Source: a virus
Direction: 5' to 3' (one strand)
Virus record (IMG/VR): IMGVR_UViG_3300025030_000352
Coordinates: 1 to 28,629 of that record
DNA length: 28,629 bases
The notes below the pieces were generated by a model. It searched no databases, was not told the origin of the DNA, and was given only the letters and a program-made list of their open reading frames with translations. The position numbers and the translations under genes are program-made. Numbering within the stretch: the stretch's first letter is position 1; each line of letters begins with the position of its first letter. Shown here in pieces: positions 16,731 through 24,171 of this stretch.

Positions 16731-17504
16731 CTATCCTCCTTGTTGTGCCAAATCATAGGCATCTTTTTCATCCGAAGAAAGTTTGTCATATTCTTCGTAA
16801 GGTAGCGCCTTTTTAATCCCAGCGGCCTTAGATCCTGGCCCCTGGATTGCCCCCAACTTATTCTTATTCACCGGTTGCGCTGCCGCCTGCTTCTCCCGTT
16901 TGGACAATATCGCATACGCCTCAACGGTAGCCTGGTATTCGGCCTCCGGTGTAGTGTATTTCTGAAAAGTCCCATCTGGAGCAAATACGGCGTATTTATT
17001 GACGATTATCTCATTTGCCAACTGATACAGCGGACTCGCGGTATTCATTTTACCGTCTTTGGCGAAACCAAAATCCGCGCCGAACTCTTCCATCGCTTTA
17101 CTGCGACTCGCCTGCACTCCTGAATTGTAATCATTCAAGAACGCAGATTCCTTTTGCGACTCGGCGATTGCGGACTTGATTTGCGCTTTCGTATAACCTG
17201 CCAATGCCTTCTTAAACTCCGGATCATAACCCTCCAATACCTTCTCAAAGTCCTCATTGCTGTTGGTTTGAGCCGGCGCGGCTTGGGTTTTCGGTTTCCA
17301 GGTCTTGTCATTGTGGTCATACTCGGCAAACTGCTGCAAAGTCCTTACTAACGGCTGCACTTGGCCCTGGCTGTCCGAATAGCGTTTTCTATACGGATTA
17401 GCTTCGTTCTCCCAGTCCACTGTTGGTGGAATGGTTACTTCGGGATTTTCCACGCCTTCCGCTTCTGGCAGGTTAGGCTGGGTTAAATCTTCCGGCTTTG
17501 GCAT
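16731..17504 (-). CDS. Putative head scaffolding protein
   Basis: This 257-residue protein is encoded directly before the major capsid gene, the usual place for a scaffold. It is hydrophilic, rich in Glu, Lys, Gln and Pro, and mostly helical. It opens with an acidic Pro-rich N-terminus (MPKPEDLTQPNLPEAEG), has helical middle parts (EDFEKVLEGYDPEFKKALAG, then AQIKSAIAESQKESAFL) and a short basic segment before the end (GSKAAGIKKALPYEEYDKL) that could contact capsid. It has no membrane or catalytic motif. GGAG lies about 8 bases before the ATG. It is the first gene after an intrinsic terminator, so it may start a separate capsid transcript. The scaffold role is inferred. Confidence 0.72.
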   Translation of the reverse strand: MPKPEDLTQPNLPEAEGVENPEVTIPPTVDWENEANPYRKRYSDSQGQVQPLVRTLQQFAEYDHNDKTWKPKTQAAPAQTNSNEDFEKVLEGYDPEFKKALAGYTKAQIKSAIAESQKESAFLNDYNSGVQASRSKAMEEFGADFGFAKDGKMNTASPLYQLANEIIVNKYAVFAPDGTFQKYTTPEAEYQATVEAYAILSKREKQAAAQPVNKNKLGAIQGPGSKAAGIKKALPYEEYDKLSSDEKDAYDLAQQGG

Positions 17505-17575
17505 TTCTACTCCTTTTTTTGCTGTTCTCTCATTGCCTAAAGGTTACAGCGGTTTTTAATAGCGGGGCAATCCGC
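17505..17575 (-). promoter_or_regulatory. Leader of the capsid block, no clear promoter found
   Basis: The 70 bases between the terminator and the scaffold gene must hold any promoter for the capsid transcript. I see AT-rich stretches (for example CTATTAAAAACC on the minus strand) but no convincing -35/-10 pair with proper spacing. A phage-specific late promoter or partial readthrough of the terminator are the alternatives. Confidence 0.25.
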
Positions 17576-17622
17576 AAAATAAAAAAGGCGTAATCAACGG
17601 ATATTATTCCGTCAATTACGCC
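17576..17622 (-). terminator. Intrinsic terminator between the portal block and scaffold
   Basis: On the minus strand a 15-bp stem (GGCGTAATTGACGGA with TCCGTTGATTACGCC, two G-U pairs) closes a six-base loop and is followed at once by TTTTTTATTTT. This is a clear Rho-independent terminator. It lies about 30 bases after the last small gene of the portal block and about 70 bases before the scaffold gene, so it should limit readthrough into the capsid genes. Confidence 0.85.
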
Positions 17623-17653
17623 TTCGCTTAATTACTTGCGGTGGTGCGCTAAA

Positions 17654-17794
17654 TTATTTTAAATCTATACCTTCTTTTACTTCAATCTTATTCGCCATAT
17701 CTCCTTCGTGAAAATTTATCCGTAATTGTGCTGACTTTTTATTCTCCATCAATTCTTTGATAAACTTAAAAAGTTTTTCTATCTTTTCGTTCAT
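17654..17794 (-). CDS. Very small protein, portal block (46 aa)
   Basis: This 46-residue ORF (MNEKIEKLFKFIKELMENKK, then SAQLRINFHEGDMANKIEVK and a short tail) starts at an ATG that overlaps the upstream TGA as ATGA and ends just before the terminator. The first half is an amphipathic Lys/Glu helix; the second half is beta-like with alternating residues. Coupled translation, good coding character and position make it likely real. No function is recognised. Confidence 0.65.
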   Translation of the reverse strand: MNEKIEKLFKFIKELMENKKSAQLRINFHEGDMANKIEVKEGIDLK

Positions 17795-18150
17795 TCTTCC
17801 ATTACTTCCTTTTCGTCGGATTTGTCTTTTTCCTCTTCGGACATCTTATCGTATTCGTCCTTAGAGACATTGCCGCCGCCGCAAGCCGCCTCTTTGATTT
17901 TTATTTCATATTCAGCTTCTTCTTTGTTACTATAATCTTCCCTTATTCCGCCAACCTCGCCTACGATGTGCAATTCTATGCCATCGCCATACTTCTTCCC
18001 TTTTAATTCGGGAAGCTGTTTGGAAGATATGCTAATGGATGGATAGTGCTTTTCTTTTTTATTGCTTTCAGGGCTTGCTCTCACCGGCCCATCGGTATTC
18101 CTTATTTCTCCCATATCACGCATCTTATGTTTTCCGTGCATAGCCATCAT
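17791..18150 (-). CDS. Small acidic phage head-region protein
   Basis: This 119-residue protein has a basic Met/His-rich start (MMAMHGKHKMRDMGEIRNTD), a central beta-type stretch (YPSISISSKQLPELKGKKYG, then IELHIVGEVGGIRED) and a very acidic Lys/Glu/Asp C-terminal tail. The SSKQLPEL segment followed by a beta strand recalls small proteins found near portal and capsid genes of other phages; this is recollection, not a search result. The start overlaps the upstream stop as ATGA, with GGGAGG just ahead. A role in head assembly or stabilisation is possible. Confidence 0.72.
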   Translation of the reverse strand: MMAMHGKHKMRDMGEIRNTDGPVRASPESNKKEKHYPSISISSKQLPELKGKKYGDGIELHIVGEVGGIREDYSNKEEAEYEIKIKEAACGGGNVSKDEYDKMSEEEKDKSDEKEVMEE

Positions 18151-18425
18151 TTTCCTCCCGTGGCATTATCCTGTAATTCTTTTGGTATCCGCTTGACTTC
18201 AAGATAAACTTGAAGGGCAAGTTGTAACCGTTTTAAATCTTCACCGGTCAAACTCAAATCGTATTCTATCTTATGTTTGATATTTTCTATCTTTCGGTCT
18301 AATCTTTCACAATACGACTTCCAACCTTCGCTTTTGGCAATATCCAGCCAGGAAATAAAATCCTGCCTGGCAGCCGCTATTGCTTCCTGTCTTGCTTTTC
18401 TTTTTTCAAAAAGATTTTTAAACAC
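18147..18425 (-). CDS. Small helical protein after portal
   Basis: This 92-residue helical protein (MFKNLFEKRKARQEAIAAAR, then FISWLDIAKSEGWKSYCERL, and a C-terminal LKRLQLALQVYLEVKRIPKE) overlaps the end of the portal gene by 8 bases and the next gene by ATGA. It is strongly basic at the N-terminus with no membrane or catalytic motif. Small helical proteins of this size downstream of the portal are frequent in phages of this type and usually have no assigned role. Confidence 0.72.
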   Translation of the reverse strand: MFKNLFEKRKARQEAIAAARQDFISWLDIAKSEGWKSYCERLDRKIENIKHKIEYDLSLTGEDLKRLQLALQVYLEVKRIPKELQDNATGGK

Positions 18426-20280
18426 CCGTCCCTGCCTTTGCCTGCTGCGCTTGCGCCTGCGCCTGCAAGACAGCCGCCTGCGCCTGTTGTGCCTGCGCTT
18501 TTTCCTGTTGTATCTGCTCTTCCGTCTTTAATCGGACATTACGAATATCTTTTGACATAAAATAATTTTTAGTAACATCAATCATTGTTTGTTCGCTGAC
18601 AGCGGGATTTTTTCCATACGAATTAACCATCGTATTATACGATGTTTCCGCGTTTGCCTGCTCTATCCCTCTGTTAATATTTATGGAATTACCTACCGAC
18701 TCAAAATCATAGTTTCCGCCCCAGGCGGATTTATTTATAGACTTAAAAGGATTGCCTTGCTGTTCGGTAAGCTGATAAAGGAAATTATCCTCAAGGTTGT
18801 CCGAATTAAGATTAACAATAAAATCATATAAATCCTCGTTGACATCCTGCAATGCCCGTATCATATCATCAAACTTAATGTTGCCTTCACCGATTACCGA
18901 CAAAATCCCGCTTGCCGTCCTGTTTCCCGCCAATCCTCCTGTATCCGCTACGGCGTAATCCATTACTCCGAATAACTTCTGGACCATCCCAAGCATAAAT
19001 TCTAATTTGGAAAATTCCATTTGTTCGGATTTGGGAAGTTCCAAGACTCTGTATCCGGCGGGGTTCTCGGTTTTCCACTTCACACCAGGGCCAAAGGGAT
19101 TAAGCTCTTCTTCGTGGTCTGGCGGGACGAGGATTGGAGGATTGTTGGTGATTGAACCCCTGTCTACCATCTGATTGAATGTAGCGTCTATCAGGTCCCG
19201 CAGGCCTATCAGGAATTCAGGGACACCCTTACCATAAGGCCGTCCCTCCATAGGGATAATCTGGTAGTGAAAGAATGGACGCACAGGAAAGTTACTAAAC
19301 ATCCAGCCCAGTAATATTTTCAGTTTAGGGCAGACAAAAACAATCAACTCCTCATCTTTGCCATCTTCGTTTATATCATACTTGCCATACCATTCATAAA
19401 TCAATATAGGCTTACGCATCGCGGTATTATGATTTGACACGCCTTCAATGACTTTCTCTTTGACCTCACCCACATTCTTGAATTTGCCATCCTGCATATC
19501 GCCTTCCCTGCGGGCCAACCAGTCAAATGTCACTTCATAGGTATCGCAAATCCAGTCCCATTCCTCAATTTCGGGGCTGATGGCATTTTTGGGAATAATA
19601 ATTTCTTTGATTGTCCGGCCATAAACTATCGGCCCCTCGTAAACAACTTTTTCCTCCGGAACTTCTTGCTTAACTACTTCCGGGATATTCCCAAAAGCGT
19701 CAGGCTGTGGCTTAAAATCACTCTTTACCGTAACTGGTGAACCGCCTTCATCCCGGATAAACTCTCCTGTAATCGGATTACGCAGATAATAAGTTAAATT
19801 TATGAATGGCCTGGTCTTTTTTTCCCATACGCATTTGGCGAAACCATCGCCTTCCATAGTTACAGTTTTAAATATCAATTTCATTCTGCGGTAAATTTTA
19901 ATCAAGCGGGTAAGCTGATAATTCAGGGCTTCTTGCACCGTCGGGGCGTTAGGGACATCACTTGGCCCGATGCCTCTTGTCCAGACAATCGGCTTTGAAC
20001 CATAACAAACCTTAAGAAATCTTGGCAATAATCCTTCAATGGTAAACGCGTCAATGGGGATACCGACATCCGCGCACCCGGGCCAAGGTTCATCTTTCGG
20101 GTTCTTCTTCGGGTCTTCACCCCAGCCTAACAATCCGGAGATAGACCTCTTGGCTTCATAACGCTTGGAATACTCTTTGACTTCAAGTATCCTTGGCTGT
20201 TGATAACCGGCCGATTCTTCAACTTCACGGATAACATAATCCCGCAATTCGTCTTCTCGGTCTACTTTTGGTATCGGCAT
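18418..20280 (-). CDS. Portal protein
   Basis: This 620-residue protein is encoded shortly after the large terminase, as expected for a portal. The N-terminal part includes WPGCADVGIPIDAFTIEGLL, a motif typical of P22/podovirus-type portals, and a helical stretch before ALNYQLTRLIKIYRRMKLIF. The core has EWDWICDTYEVTFDWLARRE, the stem-region segment VPEFLIGLRDLIDATFNQMV, and NNPPILVPPDHEEELNPFGP. The C-terminus (from about residue 580) is a Gln/Ala-rich repeat helix, like the barrel helices of P22-type portals. The protein forms the dodecameric DNA gateway and terminase docking site at one head vertex. The gene starts one base after the stop of a small upstream gene. Confidence 0.88.
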   Translation of the reverse strand: MPIPKVDREDELRDYVIREVEESAGYQQPRILEVKEYSKRYEAKRSISGLLGWGEDPKKNPKDEPWPGCADVGIPIDAFTIEGLLPRFLKVCYGSKPIVWTRGIGPSDVPNAPTVQEALNYQLTRLIKIYRRMKLIFKTVTMEGDGFAKCVWEKKTRPFINLTYYLRNPITGEFIRDEGGSPVTVKSDFKPQPDAFGNIPEVVKQEVPEEKVVYEGPIVYGRTIKEIIIPKNAISPEIEEWDWICDTYEVTFDWLARREGDMQDGKFKNVGEVKEKVIEGVSNHNTAMRKPILIYEWYGKYDINEDGKDEELIVFVCPKLKILLGWMFSNFPVRPFFHYQIIPMEGRPYGKGVPEFLIGLRDLIDATFNQMVDRGSITNNPPILVPPDHEEELNPFGPGVKWKTENPAGYRVLELPKSEQMEFSKLEFMLGMVQKLFGVMDYAVADTGGLAGNRTASGILSVIGEGNIKFDDMIRALQDVNEDLYDFIVNLNSDNLEDNFLYQLTEQQGNPFKSINKSAWGGNYDFESVGNSININRGIEQANAETSYNTMVNSYGKNPAVSEQTMIDVTKNYFMSKDIRNVRLKTEEQIQQEKAQAQQAQAAVLQAQAQAQQAKAGTGV

Positions 20281-20281
20281 A

Positions 20282-20431
20282 TCAGGCCCTTCCCAATATA
20301 TTTACTTTACCGCCGGCATTACCTTTGACGGCTTTCTTCTTTTTAACTTTAGTCCAGCTCCTGCGCTCATCAAAATCGCTTAACTTATATTTTTTTCCGG
20401 TATCAGGGTCTACATAAGTATCTTTATCCAT
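20282..20431 (-). CDS. Very small basic protein between terminase and portal genes (49 aa)
   Basis: This 49-residue ORF (MDKDTYVDPDTGKKYKLSDF, then a Lys-rich run ending KVNILGRA) starts at an ATG overlapping the upstream TAA as TAATG, with AGGAG about 7 bases before it. Its TGA is one base before the portal ATG. The DPDTGKKYKL stretch looks like a small beta-hairpin domain. The tight fit between two genes and the good ribosome site make it likely real. No function is recognised. Confidence 0.68.
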   Translation of the reverse strand: MDKDTYVDPDTGKKYKLSDFDERRSWTKVKKKKAVKGNAGGKVNILGRA

Positions 20432-20754
20432 TATCTTCTCCTAAAAATCTTGCGGGCAAAATTCAGCATACTGCCTTGCGCGGGCATTATCTTCGGCGAT
20501 TGCATTTTTGCTTCTTTCACAATATCCTTGCAATATTCTAACAATCCTAACGCGCGGCATTTATCCTGCCAGAATTCCGGAGGAGCGTCTATCATACACC
20601 GGCCGTTTCTTATCCAGATTTCGGCAACCTTAAAATCTGTCGGAGGTATAGGCGGAGTTTCTTTTTTGATTTCTTCTTTTACGGTTTCCGCTTGCCCCAA
20701 AATAGGACTATTCACTTTTTCTTTCTGCGTTTTTAAGTCTCCATTGTCGCCCAT
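20431..20754 (-). CDS. Uncharacterised small protein between terminase and portal
   Basis: This 107-residue protein has a charged, likely disordered first third (MGDNGDLKTQKEKVNSPILG, then KEEIKKETPPIPPTDF). The folded-looking middle (VAEIWIRNGRCMIDAPPEFW, then RALGLLEYCKDIVKEAKMQ) is followed by a basic tail (FARKIFRRR). A strong AGGAGG lies about 6 bases before the ATG, and the gene starts 9 bases after the terminase stop. It has no recognised motif. A role in packaging or portal assembly is only a positional guess. Confidence 0.7.
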   Translation of the reverse strand: MGDNGDLKTQKEKVNSPILGQAETVKEEIKKETPPIPPTDFKVAEIWIRNGRCMIDAPPEFWQDKCRALGLLEYCKDIVKEAKMQSPKIMPAQGSMLNFARKIFRRR

Positions 20755-20763
20755 TTAATCCTC

Positions 20764-22464
20764 CTAATACCCGCTTAATCCCCTGTAATGCTTTCTTCGC
20801 GCCGGAGGAGTAAACCGCTCTTTATACGGCTGTTCTAATCTGACCTGCCCCGCGATTGCCCTGGCCATCACCATATCGTCCGATTTACCTTTCTCGGCTT
20901 CAGGCTGTCCCCGCTTGGTGTTATTGATAAAAGTCCAGCTCTGGCTGATCAGGCTATTATCCACCAGTTCAGTTGAACCTTCCGCGATTTCTTCGGCTAA
21001 TTGCGCCAACATCTGCGGACGGGTTGAGCTGTTAGTATTCCAGCCCAACTCCATAGTTTGTTCTTTAATTCCTGTTTTAGTCCTTATTCTGCGATAAACC
21101 TTGCCATACCTTTTGTATAATCCCTGATTGACTGAAGTGCCATAGCCCTTACTCTCGCAAGCAATGATTGACTCATTATAATAATACCCCATCTTAATCA
21201 GGTCTTCCTCAAACCTTTCAGGCGGGATGTTGTGGTTATAAGCGCAGACTGTTTTATTAGACCTTTTATTGATTACGATACCGGCCGACTTATCCCCGTG
21301 CTCCAACCCTTCCGCGGGGTCGCCGCCTATAACATACTGTTCATTCTTTTTTGGAAACTCATAAATCTTAAACAGCCCCGCAGGATCTTCGCGAAAGATA
21401 TACTTGCTTTCTTCTTTGATGATATTTCCCACAGCGACAGGAAATTTCGCCTTCTGTAATTTTAACGCCTCACGGTTAAAAAACAAATCTCCGGTAGCCA
21501 CAAAGGCTTCTTCCGGACAGCTTGGGTTTTCTTGCCTGAATTTATTTATATCGCCCGCGCAGTTATTCACGATATCCCACCTGCGCCAATTTAATTGTTC
21601 GTCAGTAAGATTGTATTTGCTTTTAATCAACCTTTCTTCAGCAAAGAAATTTTCCTTTTCGGAAGGTGTGATAAATTTTATATTGTCTATCGGATATAAT
21701 TGCCCACCCTCTAAGGTCAGGGAATATTCAGGCATTTCGTGCCAGGCAAAAAATAGCGGCACCCAGTCAGTCTTTCCGCTTATAGCGCTATTCCATAGGT
21801 CATAGAACTCGTTATAGCCCATTGCCGTTGATTCCAAAAACACCATCGTTGCCGGAGCATTAGGGATAGCGTGCCCCAAGCCAATCATCAGCTCATTAAG
21901 CGATTTCTGGAAACGACCTACTTCCGAAAGATGAACAAATTGGAAAGTATACTTCCGACCAAGATTGGGATTCTCCGCGGTGTCTATGAGTATCTGGCTG
22001 TTTAATCCCTGAAACGCCATCTTCTTTTCGTTGGAATGTTTCAACTGCGGCTTTAAATGCTTCTCTAACCGCTCCTGAAATAACTTCTGCATTTCAAAGA
22101 TGTAATTGGCTCCGTCTAAATCATCGGCAATAACGCAGGCATTTATACCTTTCATCCGCGATACAAAAGCATAGATTATTGCCTCTATTATCGTGGATAT
22201 CCCCGTCTGCCTGGCCTTGAGGATTACTACCCTTACCGGCTTACTCGCGTAAAATAATTCCCGTATCTTAGCGATAAACCGCTTCTGCACGGCATTAGGA
22301 TATAATCTGTTAATCCCAGAGCTCTTTGTCTTTATAGACAAAAATCCGTGCTCTACTAACCTAAACGGGTCTTCAGCAATGAGCCGCAATTCTTCCTTCT
22401 GTATCTGCTCGGAAGTTAATTGTTCAGTGGGAATTACTCCTATTTCAGTGAAGACTTCGGACAT
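20764..22464 (-). CDS. terL: Terminase large subunit (packaging ATPase-nuclease)
   Basis: This 566-residue protein has the two domains of a packaging motor. In the ATPase half, Walker A is KARQTGIS at residues 83-90, the variant typical of many terminases. Walker B is FVHLSE at 176-181 with catalytic Glu181, followed by a coupling segment FLESTAMGYNEFYDLW. In the nuclease half, Asp382 lies in VIGGDPAEGLEHGDKSAGIV, Glu437 in IACESKGYG, and Asp529/Asp530 in GKSDDMVMARAIA, matching the RNase H-like acidic triad. It translocates DNA into the prohead through the portal and cuts concatemers. AAGGA precedes the ATG. It overlaps a 35-codon upstream ORF by 25 bases. All key residues are present. Confidence 0.93.
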   Translation of the reverse strand: MSEVFTEIGVIPTEQLTSEQIQKEELRLIAEDPFRLVEHGFLSIKTKSSGINRLYPNAVQKRFIAKIRELFYASKPVRVVILKARQTGISTIIEAIIYAFVSRMKGINACVIADDLDGANYIFEMQKLFQERLEKHLKPQLKHSNEKKMAFQGLNSQILIDTAENPNLGRKYTFQFVHLSEVGRFQKSLNELMIGLGHAIPNAPATMVFLESTAMGYNEFYDLWNSAISGKTDWVPLFFAWHEMPEYSLTLEGGQLYPIDNIKFITPSEKENFFAEERLIKSKYNLTDEQLNWRRWDIVNNCAGDINKFRQENPSCPEEAFVATGDLFFNREALKLQKAKFPVAVGNIIKEESKYIFREDPAGLFKIYEFPKKNEQYVIGGDPAEGLEHGDKSAGIVINKRSNKTVCAYNHNIPPERFEEDLIKMGYYYNESIIACESKGYGTSVNQGLYKRYGKVYRRIRTKTGIKEQTMELGWNTNSSTRPQMLAQLAEEIAEGSTELVDNSLISQSWTFINNTKRGQPEAEKGKSDDMVMARAIAGQVRLEQPYKERFTPPARRKHYRGLSGY

Positions 22465-22547
22465 TGTTTATCCTTGGATAATTTACTAATTTCTTCTCGT
22501 AATTCGTTTATCCTTCTTCGCATTTCTTCAAACTTTTCTTCGGTCAT
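22440..22547 (-). CDS. Possible tiny helical ORF overlapping the terL start (35 aa)
   Basis: A 35-codon frame (MTEEKFEEMRRRINELREEI, then SKLSKDKQCPKSSLK) runs into terL by 25 bases. Its first 25 residues have a clean amphipathic, coiled-coil-like pattern, which favours real coding. The ribosome site is weak (AGG about 11 bases before ATG), and a TATAAT-like hexamer lies just ahead of the ATG without a good -35. It may act as a leader for terL translation or be spurious. Confidence 0.4.
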   Translation of the reverse strand: MTEEKFEEMRRRINELREEISKLSKDKQCPKSSLK

Positions 22548-22725
22548 AATATTATACCTTTATTTAAATCTCAAAATGAGCGAAAATTAAGACGGGGGAA
22601 CTGAGTATCCCTACCGCCCATCAACTGTGCCCCCTCCCCCCCTCCTTTTTCGCAGGGAAAACTTCCCTATGTCAACTACGCCATATTAGCGTAACCTTAT
22701 ACACCGTATATAGTTACGCTATACA
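22548..22725. other. terS-terL intergenic region with two inverted repeats
   Basis: This 178-bp gap holds two perfect inverted repeats: AGGGAA-AAC-TTCCCT at 22655-22669, and TAGCGTAAC with GTTACGCTA (22687-22695 and 22713-22721, 17-base spacer). A TTGACA on the minus strand lies next to the first palindrome, but no matching -10 is seen. A purine/pyrimidine-biased C-run (CCCCCTCCCCCCCTCC) follows. Neither repeat has a U-tract, so these look like protein or RNA-structure sites more than terminators. Confidence 0.5.
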
Positions 22726-23160
22726 TTAGCATTGTTTGTTAACCGTCAGGGCTGTTATATTAACTCCCTCAACCGGAATTGCCCGCATCCGCGCCAGTCG
22801 GCCTACGGAAAACTGTCCGTCGGTGGCCTCGACTGGCACTATCTCCAGCCGGTCCCGCCACATCGCCAGCCAGCGGCCACAGAGCTCATCACACCTCACC
22901 GCTGTAGAAAAGTCCTTATCGGCGATTGCCAGGCTCTTAATATTTTGAATAGATTTTAAAACTGATTCAACGGTGATTTGTTTTTTGATGTCTCTCTCAA
23001 TTTCAGCCTGGCATATTCTAACCGAGGAAACGGTCGAGGAATTTTCCGCTGTTGATTGAGCATATCCAGCGTCGAGAAGTGCTTGTTTTATTGTTTTTTT
23101 TGGATCGAGCAAACCTTTTTTGAGGAGTGCTTTTCTGATTGGATTAATTTTGCAGGGCAT
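22726..23160 (-). CDS. terS: Terminase small subunit candidate
   Basis: This 144-residue protein is the first gene of the late operon and precedes terL. The N-terminal part has a helix-turn-helix-like pattern common to small terminases: KKTIKQALLDAGYAQSTAEN, followed by VRICQAEIERDIKKQITVES. A helical middle (SVLKSIQNIKSLAIADKDFS) would form the oligomerisation part. The C-terminus is beta-like and would contact terL. Small terminases recognise the packaging site and feed DNA to the motor. A consensus promoter lies about 35 bases upstream. The ribosome site is weak. Identification rests on fold pattern, length and position. Confidence 0.78.
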   Translation of the reverse strand: MPCKINPIRKALLKKGLLDPKKTIKQALLDAGYAQSTAENSSTVSSVRICQAEIERDIKKQITVESVLKSIQNIKSLAIADKDFSTAVRCDELCGRWLAMWRDRLEIVPVEATDGQFSVGRLARMRAIPVEGVNITALTVNKQC

Positions 23161-23195
23161 ATTTTATCGTTGCGTTATATGCTTTATTATTTAGA

Positions 23196-23224
23196 GGTAT
23201 ACCACACTTTTCGCCGTCTGTCAA
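23196..23224 (-). promoter_or_regulatory. Sigma70-type promoter for the late operon
   Basis: On the minus strand TTGACA (23224-23219) is followed by a 17-base spacer and TATACC (23201-23196). This is a near-consensus housekeeping promoter about 36 bases ahead of terS, implying that host RNA polymerase starts the late operon. Confidence 0.82.
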
Positions 23225-23430
23225 GTTTTTTTTTAAAAAATGTCAGGAGTGTTTTTAAGACCCCTAAAATCGCCAGGGAGGCAGGAAACTCTTCCGTGGG
23301 CCCCTACATATAGGAAATAAAAATAATAATAAAATTATATATATATTATTACTGTCCAGACTACCCGGATTTTTTTACCCCAGAAAAAAAGATTTTCACC
23401 GTCGGAGAATAAAAAAAAAGAAAAAAAAGC
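23225..23430. other. Divergent intergenic region with A/T tracts
   Basis: The rest of the roughly 360-bp gap between terS and the plus-strand cassette has long A and T runs (for example near 23411-23428), the bipartite repeat copy, and no convincing gene. A 136-codon minus-strand frame runs through it but has poor coding character and covers a promoter, so it is not called. Confidence 0.6.
23291..23351 (+). repeat. Bipartite noncoding repeat, copy 1
   Basis: This copy has CTTCCGTGGGCCCCTACATA continuing TAGGAA (23291-23316), then the 18-mer ATTATATATATATTATTA (23334-23351). A second copy at 24792-24836 matches 23 of 26 bases in the first part and all 18 in the second, in the same orientation. 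The two lie about 1.5 kb apart and bracket the plus-strand cassette and two minus-strand membrane genes. Confidence 0.7.
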
Positions 23431-23458
23431 TTGACAAGTTGTGTATATATGGTATACT
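23431..23458 (+). promoter_or_regulatory. Sigma70-type promoter for the plus-strand cassette
   Basis: TTGACA (23431-23436), a 16-base spacer and TATACT (23453-23458) form a near-consensus promoter. The expected start near 23465 leaves a roughly 55-base leader before the first gene. The leader contains a short hairpin (GTCCG at 23488-23492 with CGGAC at 23501-23505) and GGACACG repeated at 23477 and 23502, just ahead of the ribosome site. Confidence 0.85.
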
Positions 23459-23520
23459 CTACATAGATAGAGAGAGGGACACGGCAAGTCCGGCCGCAGA
23501 CGGACACGAGGAGGAGAGAG

Positions 23521-23802
23521 ATGGAAAAGATAACATACGAGATGGTGTACCGCGTATTGGGGGTTACGGGTAAGAGGCCTTGTAACGGAATAAAAAAAGT
23601 GAATGAGTTGCTGGAGGCAGGAATACCGGAAGCGAAACTACATATTAGGCGAGGCACCTGGAGATACGTCGGCAACACGGGCAGGGATTTAATTTCAAGG
23701 GAATTTCCACGCGCGCACTTCCACCTGCTCGCCTGGGGGCGGAAACAGGGTGAAGACAAAATACTCGTCATAGACGCAGAGGAAAATAATGAAACCCGAT
23801 AA
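23521..23802 (+). CDS. Unknown 93-residue protein, first gene of plus cassette
   Basis: The ATG lies just after a purine-rich Shine-Dalgarno (GAGGAGAG), and the gene is the first after a strong promoter. The sequence opens MEKITYEMVYRVLGVTGKRP, has a helical LNELL-type stretch (GIKKVNELLEAGIPEAKLHI), then RRGTWRYVGNTGRDLISREF, a His-rich FPRAHFHLLAWG, and an acidic tail. Cys21 and His41/67/69 could form a metal site or be coincidental. No membrane segment is seen. Small proteins made early from host-type promoters are often anti-host or regulatory factors, but nothing in the sequence proves this. Family not recognised. Confidence 0.72.
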   Translation: MEKITYEMVYRVLGVTGKRPCNGIKKVNELLEAGIPEAKLHIRRGTWRYVGNTGRDLISREFPRAHFHLLAWGRKQGEDKILVIDAEENNETR

Positions 23803-23959
23803 ACTCACCCGTATCAAAGCCCACGCCCAGGCCGTCTATGCCTGGGCGCTCGAAGAGCATTACCGCCAGGTAGAGAAGCACGCCAGGCGGCAGAAAAAAG
23901 AGAACCCAAACCGCAGAGGAGGAGAGAGATGGATAAGGCGAGAGAAAAGATCACTGTAA
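23789..23959 (+). CDS. Small basic protein, plus cassette gene 2 (56 aa)
   Basis: This 56-residue ORF overlaps the end of the first cassette gene by 14 bases and has AGAGGAAA just ahead of its ATG. The sequence (MKPDKLTRIKAHAQAVYAWA, then LEEHYRQVEKHARRQKKENP, then a basic tail RRGGERWIRREKRSL) is a strongly basic amphipathic helix, compatible with nucleic-acid binding. It overlaps the next gene by 31 bases; the next gene's ribosome site is inside this one. Function not recognised. Confidence 0.6.
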   Translation: MKPDKLTRIKAHAQAVYAWALEEHYRQVEKHARRQKKENPNRRGGERWIRREKRSL

Positions 23960-24105
23960 AAAGGACCTGGGACATCTGTCCGTGGATAGTCATCTCAGGG
24001 GCAACCTACCGCGAGGCGCTGACCTACCGCGAGGATTTACGGCGTAGGGGAAACAATGCACTGTATCCTCACCCGCGTCTCATACCAGGGGATTCGGGAA
24101 GATAA
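23929..24105 (+). CDS. Small protein, plus cassette gene 3 (58 aa)
   Basis: This 58-residue ORF follows an excellent Shine-Dalgarno (AGAGGAGGAGAG). It reads MDKAREKITVKRTWDICPWI, then VISGATYREALTYREDLRRR, and GNNALYPHPRLIPGDSGR. A beta strand with WDICPWIVI followed by a helix with YREALTYREDLRRRG, then a Pro-rich end, suggests a small alpha/beta fold. A different frame over the same DNA (24056-24430) lacks a good ribosome site and is not called. No family is recognised. Confidence 0.65.
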   Translation: MDKAREKITVKRTWDICPWIVISGATYREALTYREDLRRRGNNALYPHPRLIPGDSGR

Positions 24106-24171
24106 GATTGACTATAATAGGAATTGCTGGAACCAAAAGGAGGCCGAAGAGGCCGGAAAGGAGGTCAACCA

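Noticed and set aside
16730-16789. Upstream in-frame start of the capsid gene
   Set aside because: It lies inside the scaffold gene; the ATG at 16729 has AGGAGG at proper spacing.
22566-22616. 16-codon minus-strand ORF (MGGRDTQFPRLNFRSF) behind a G-rich stretch
   Set aside because: Too short and low in support; the purine run that looks like a ribosome site is simple sequence.
23361-23771. 136-codon minus-strand frame
   Set aside because: It runs antisense through the strong plus-strand promoter and first cassette gene, with poor coding character.
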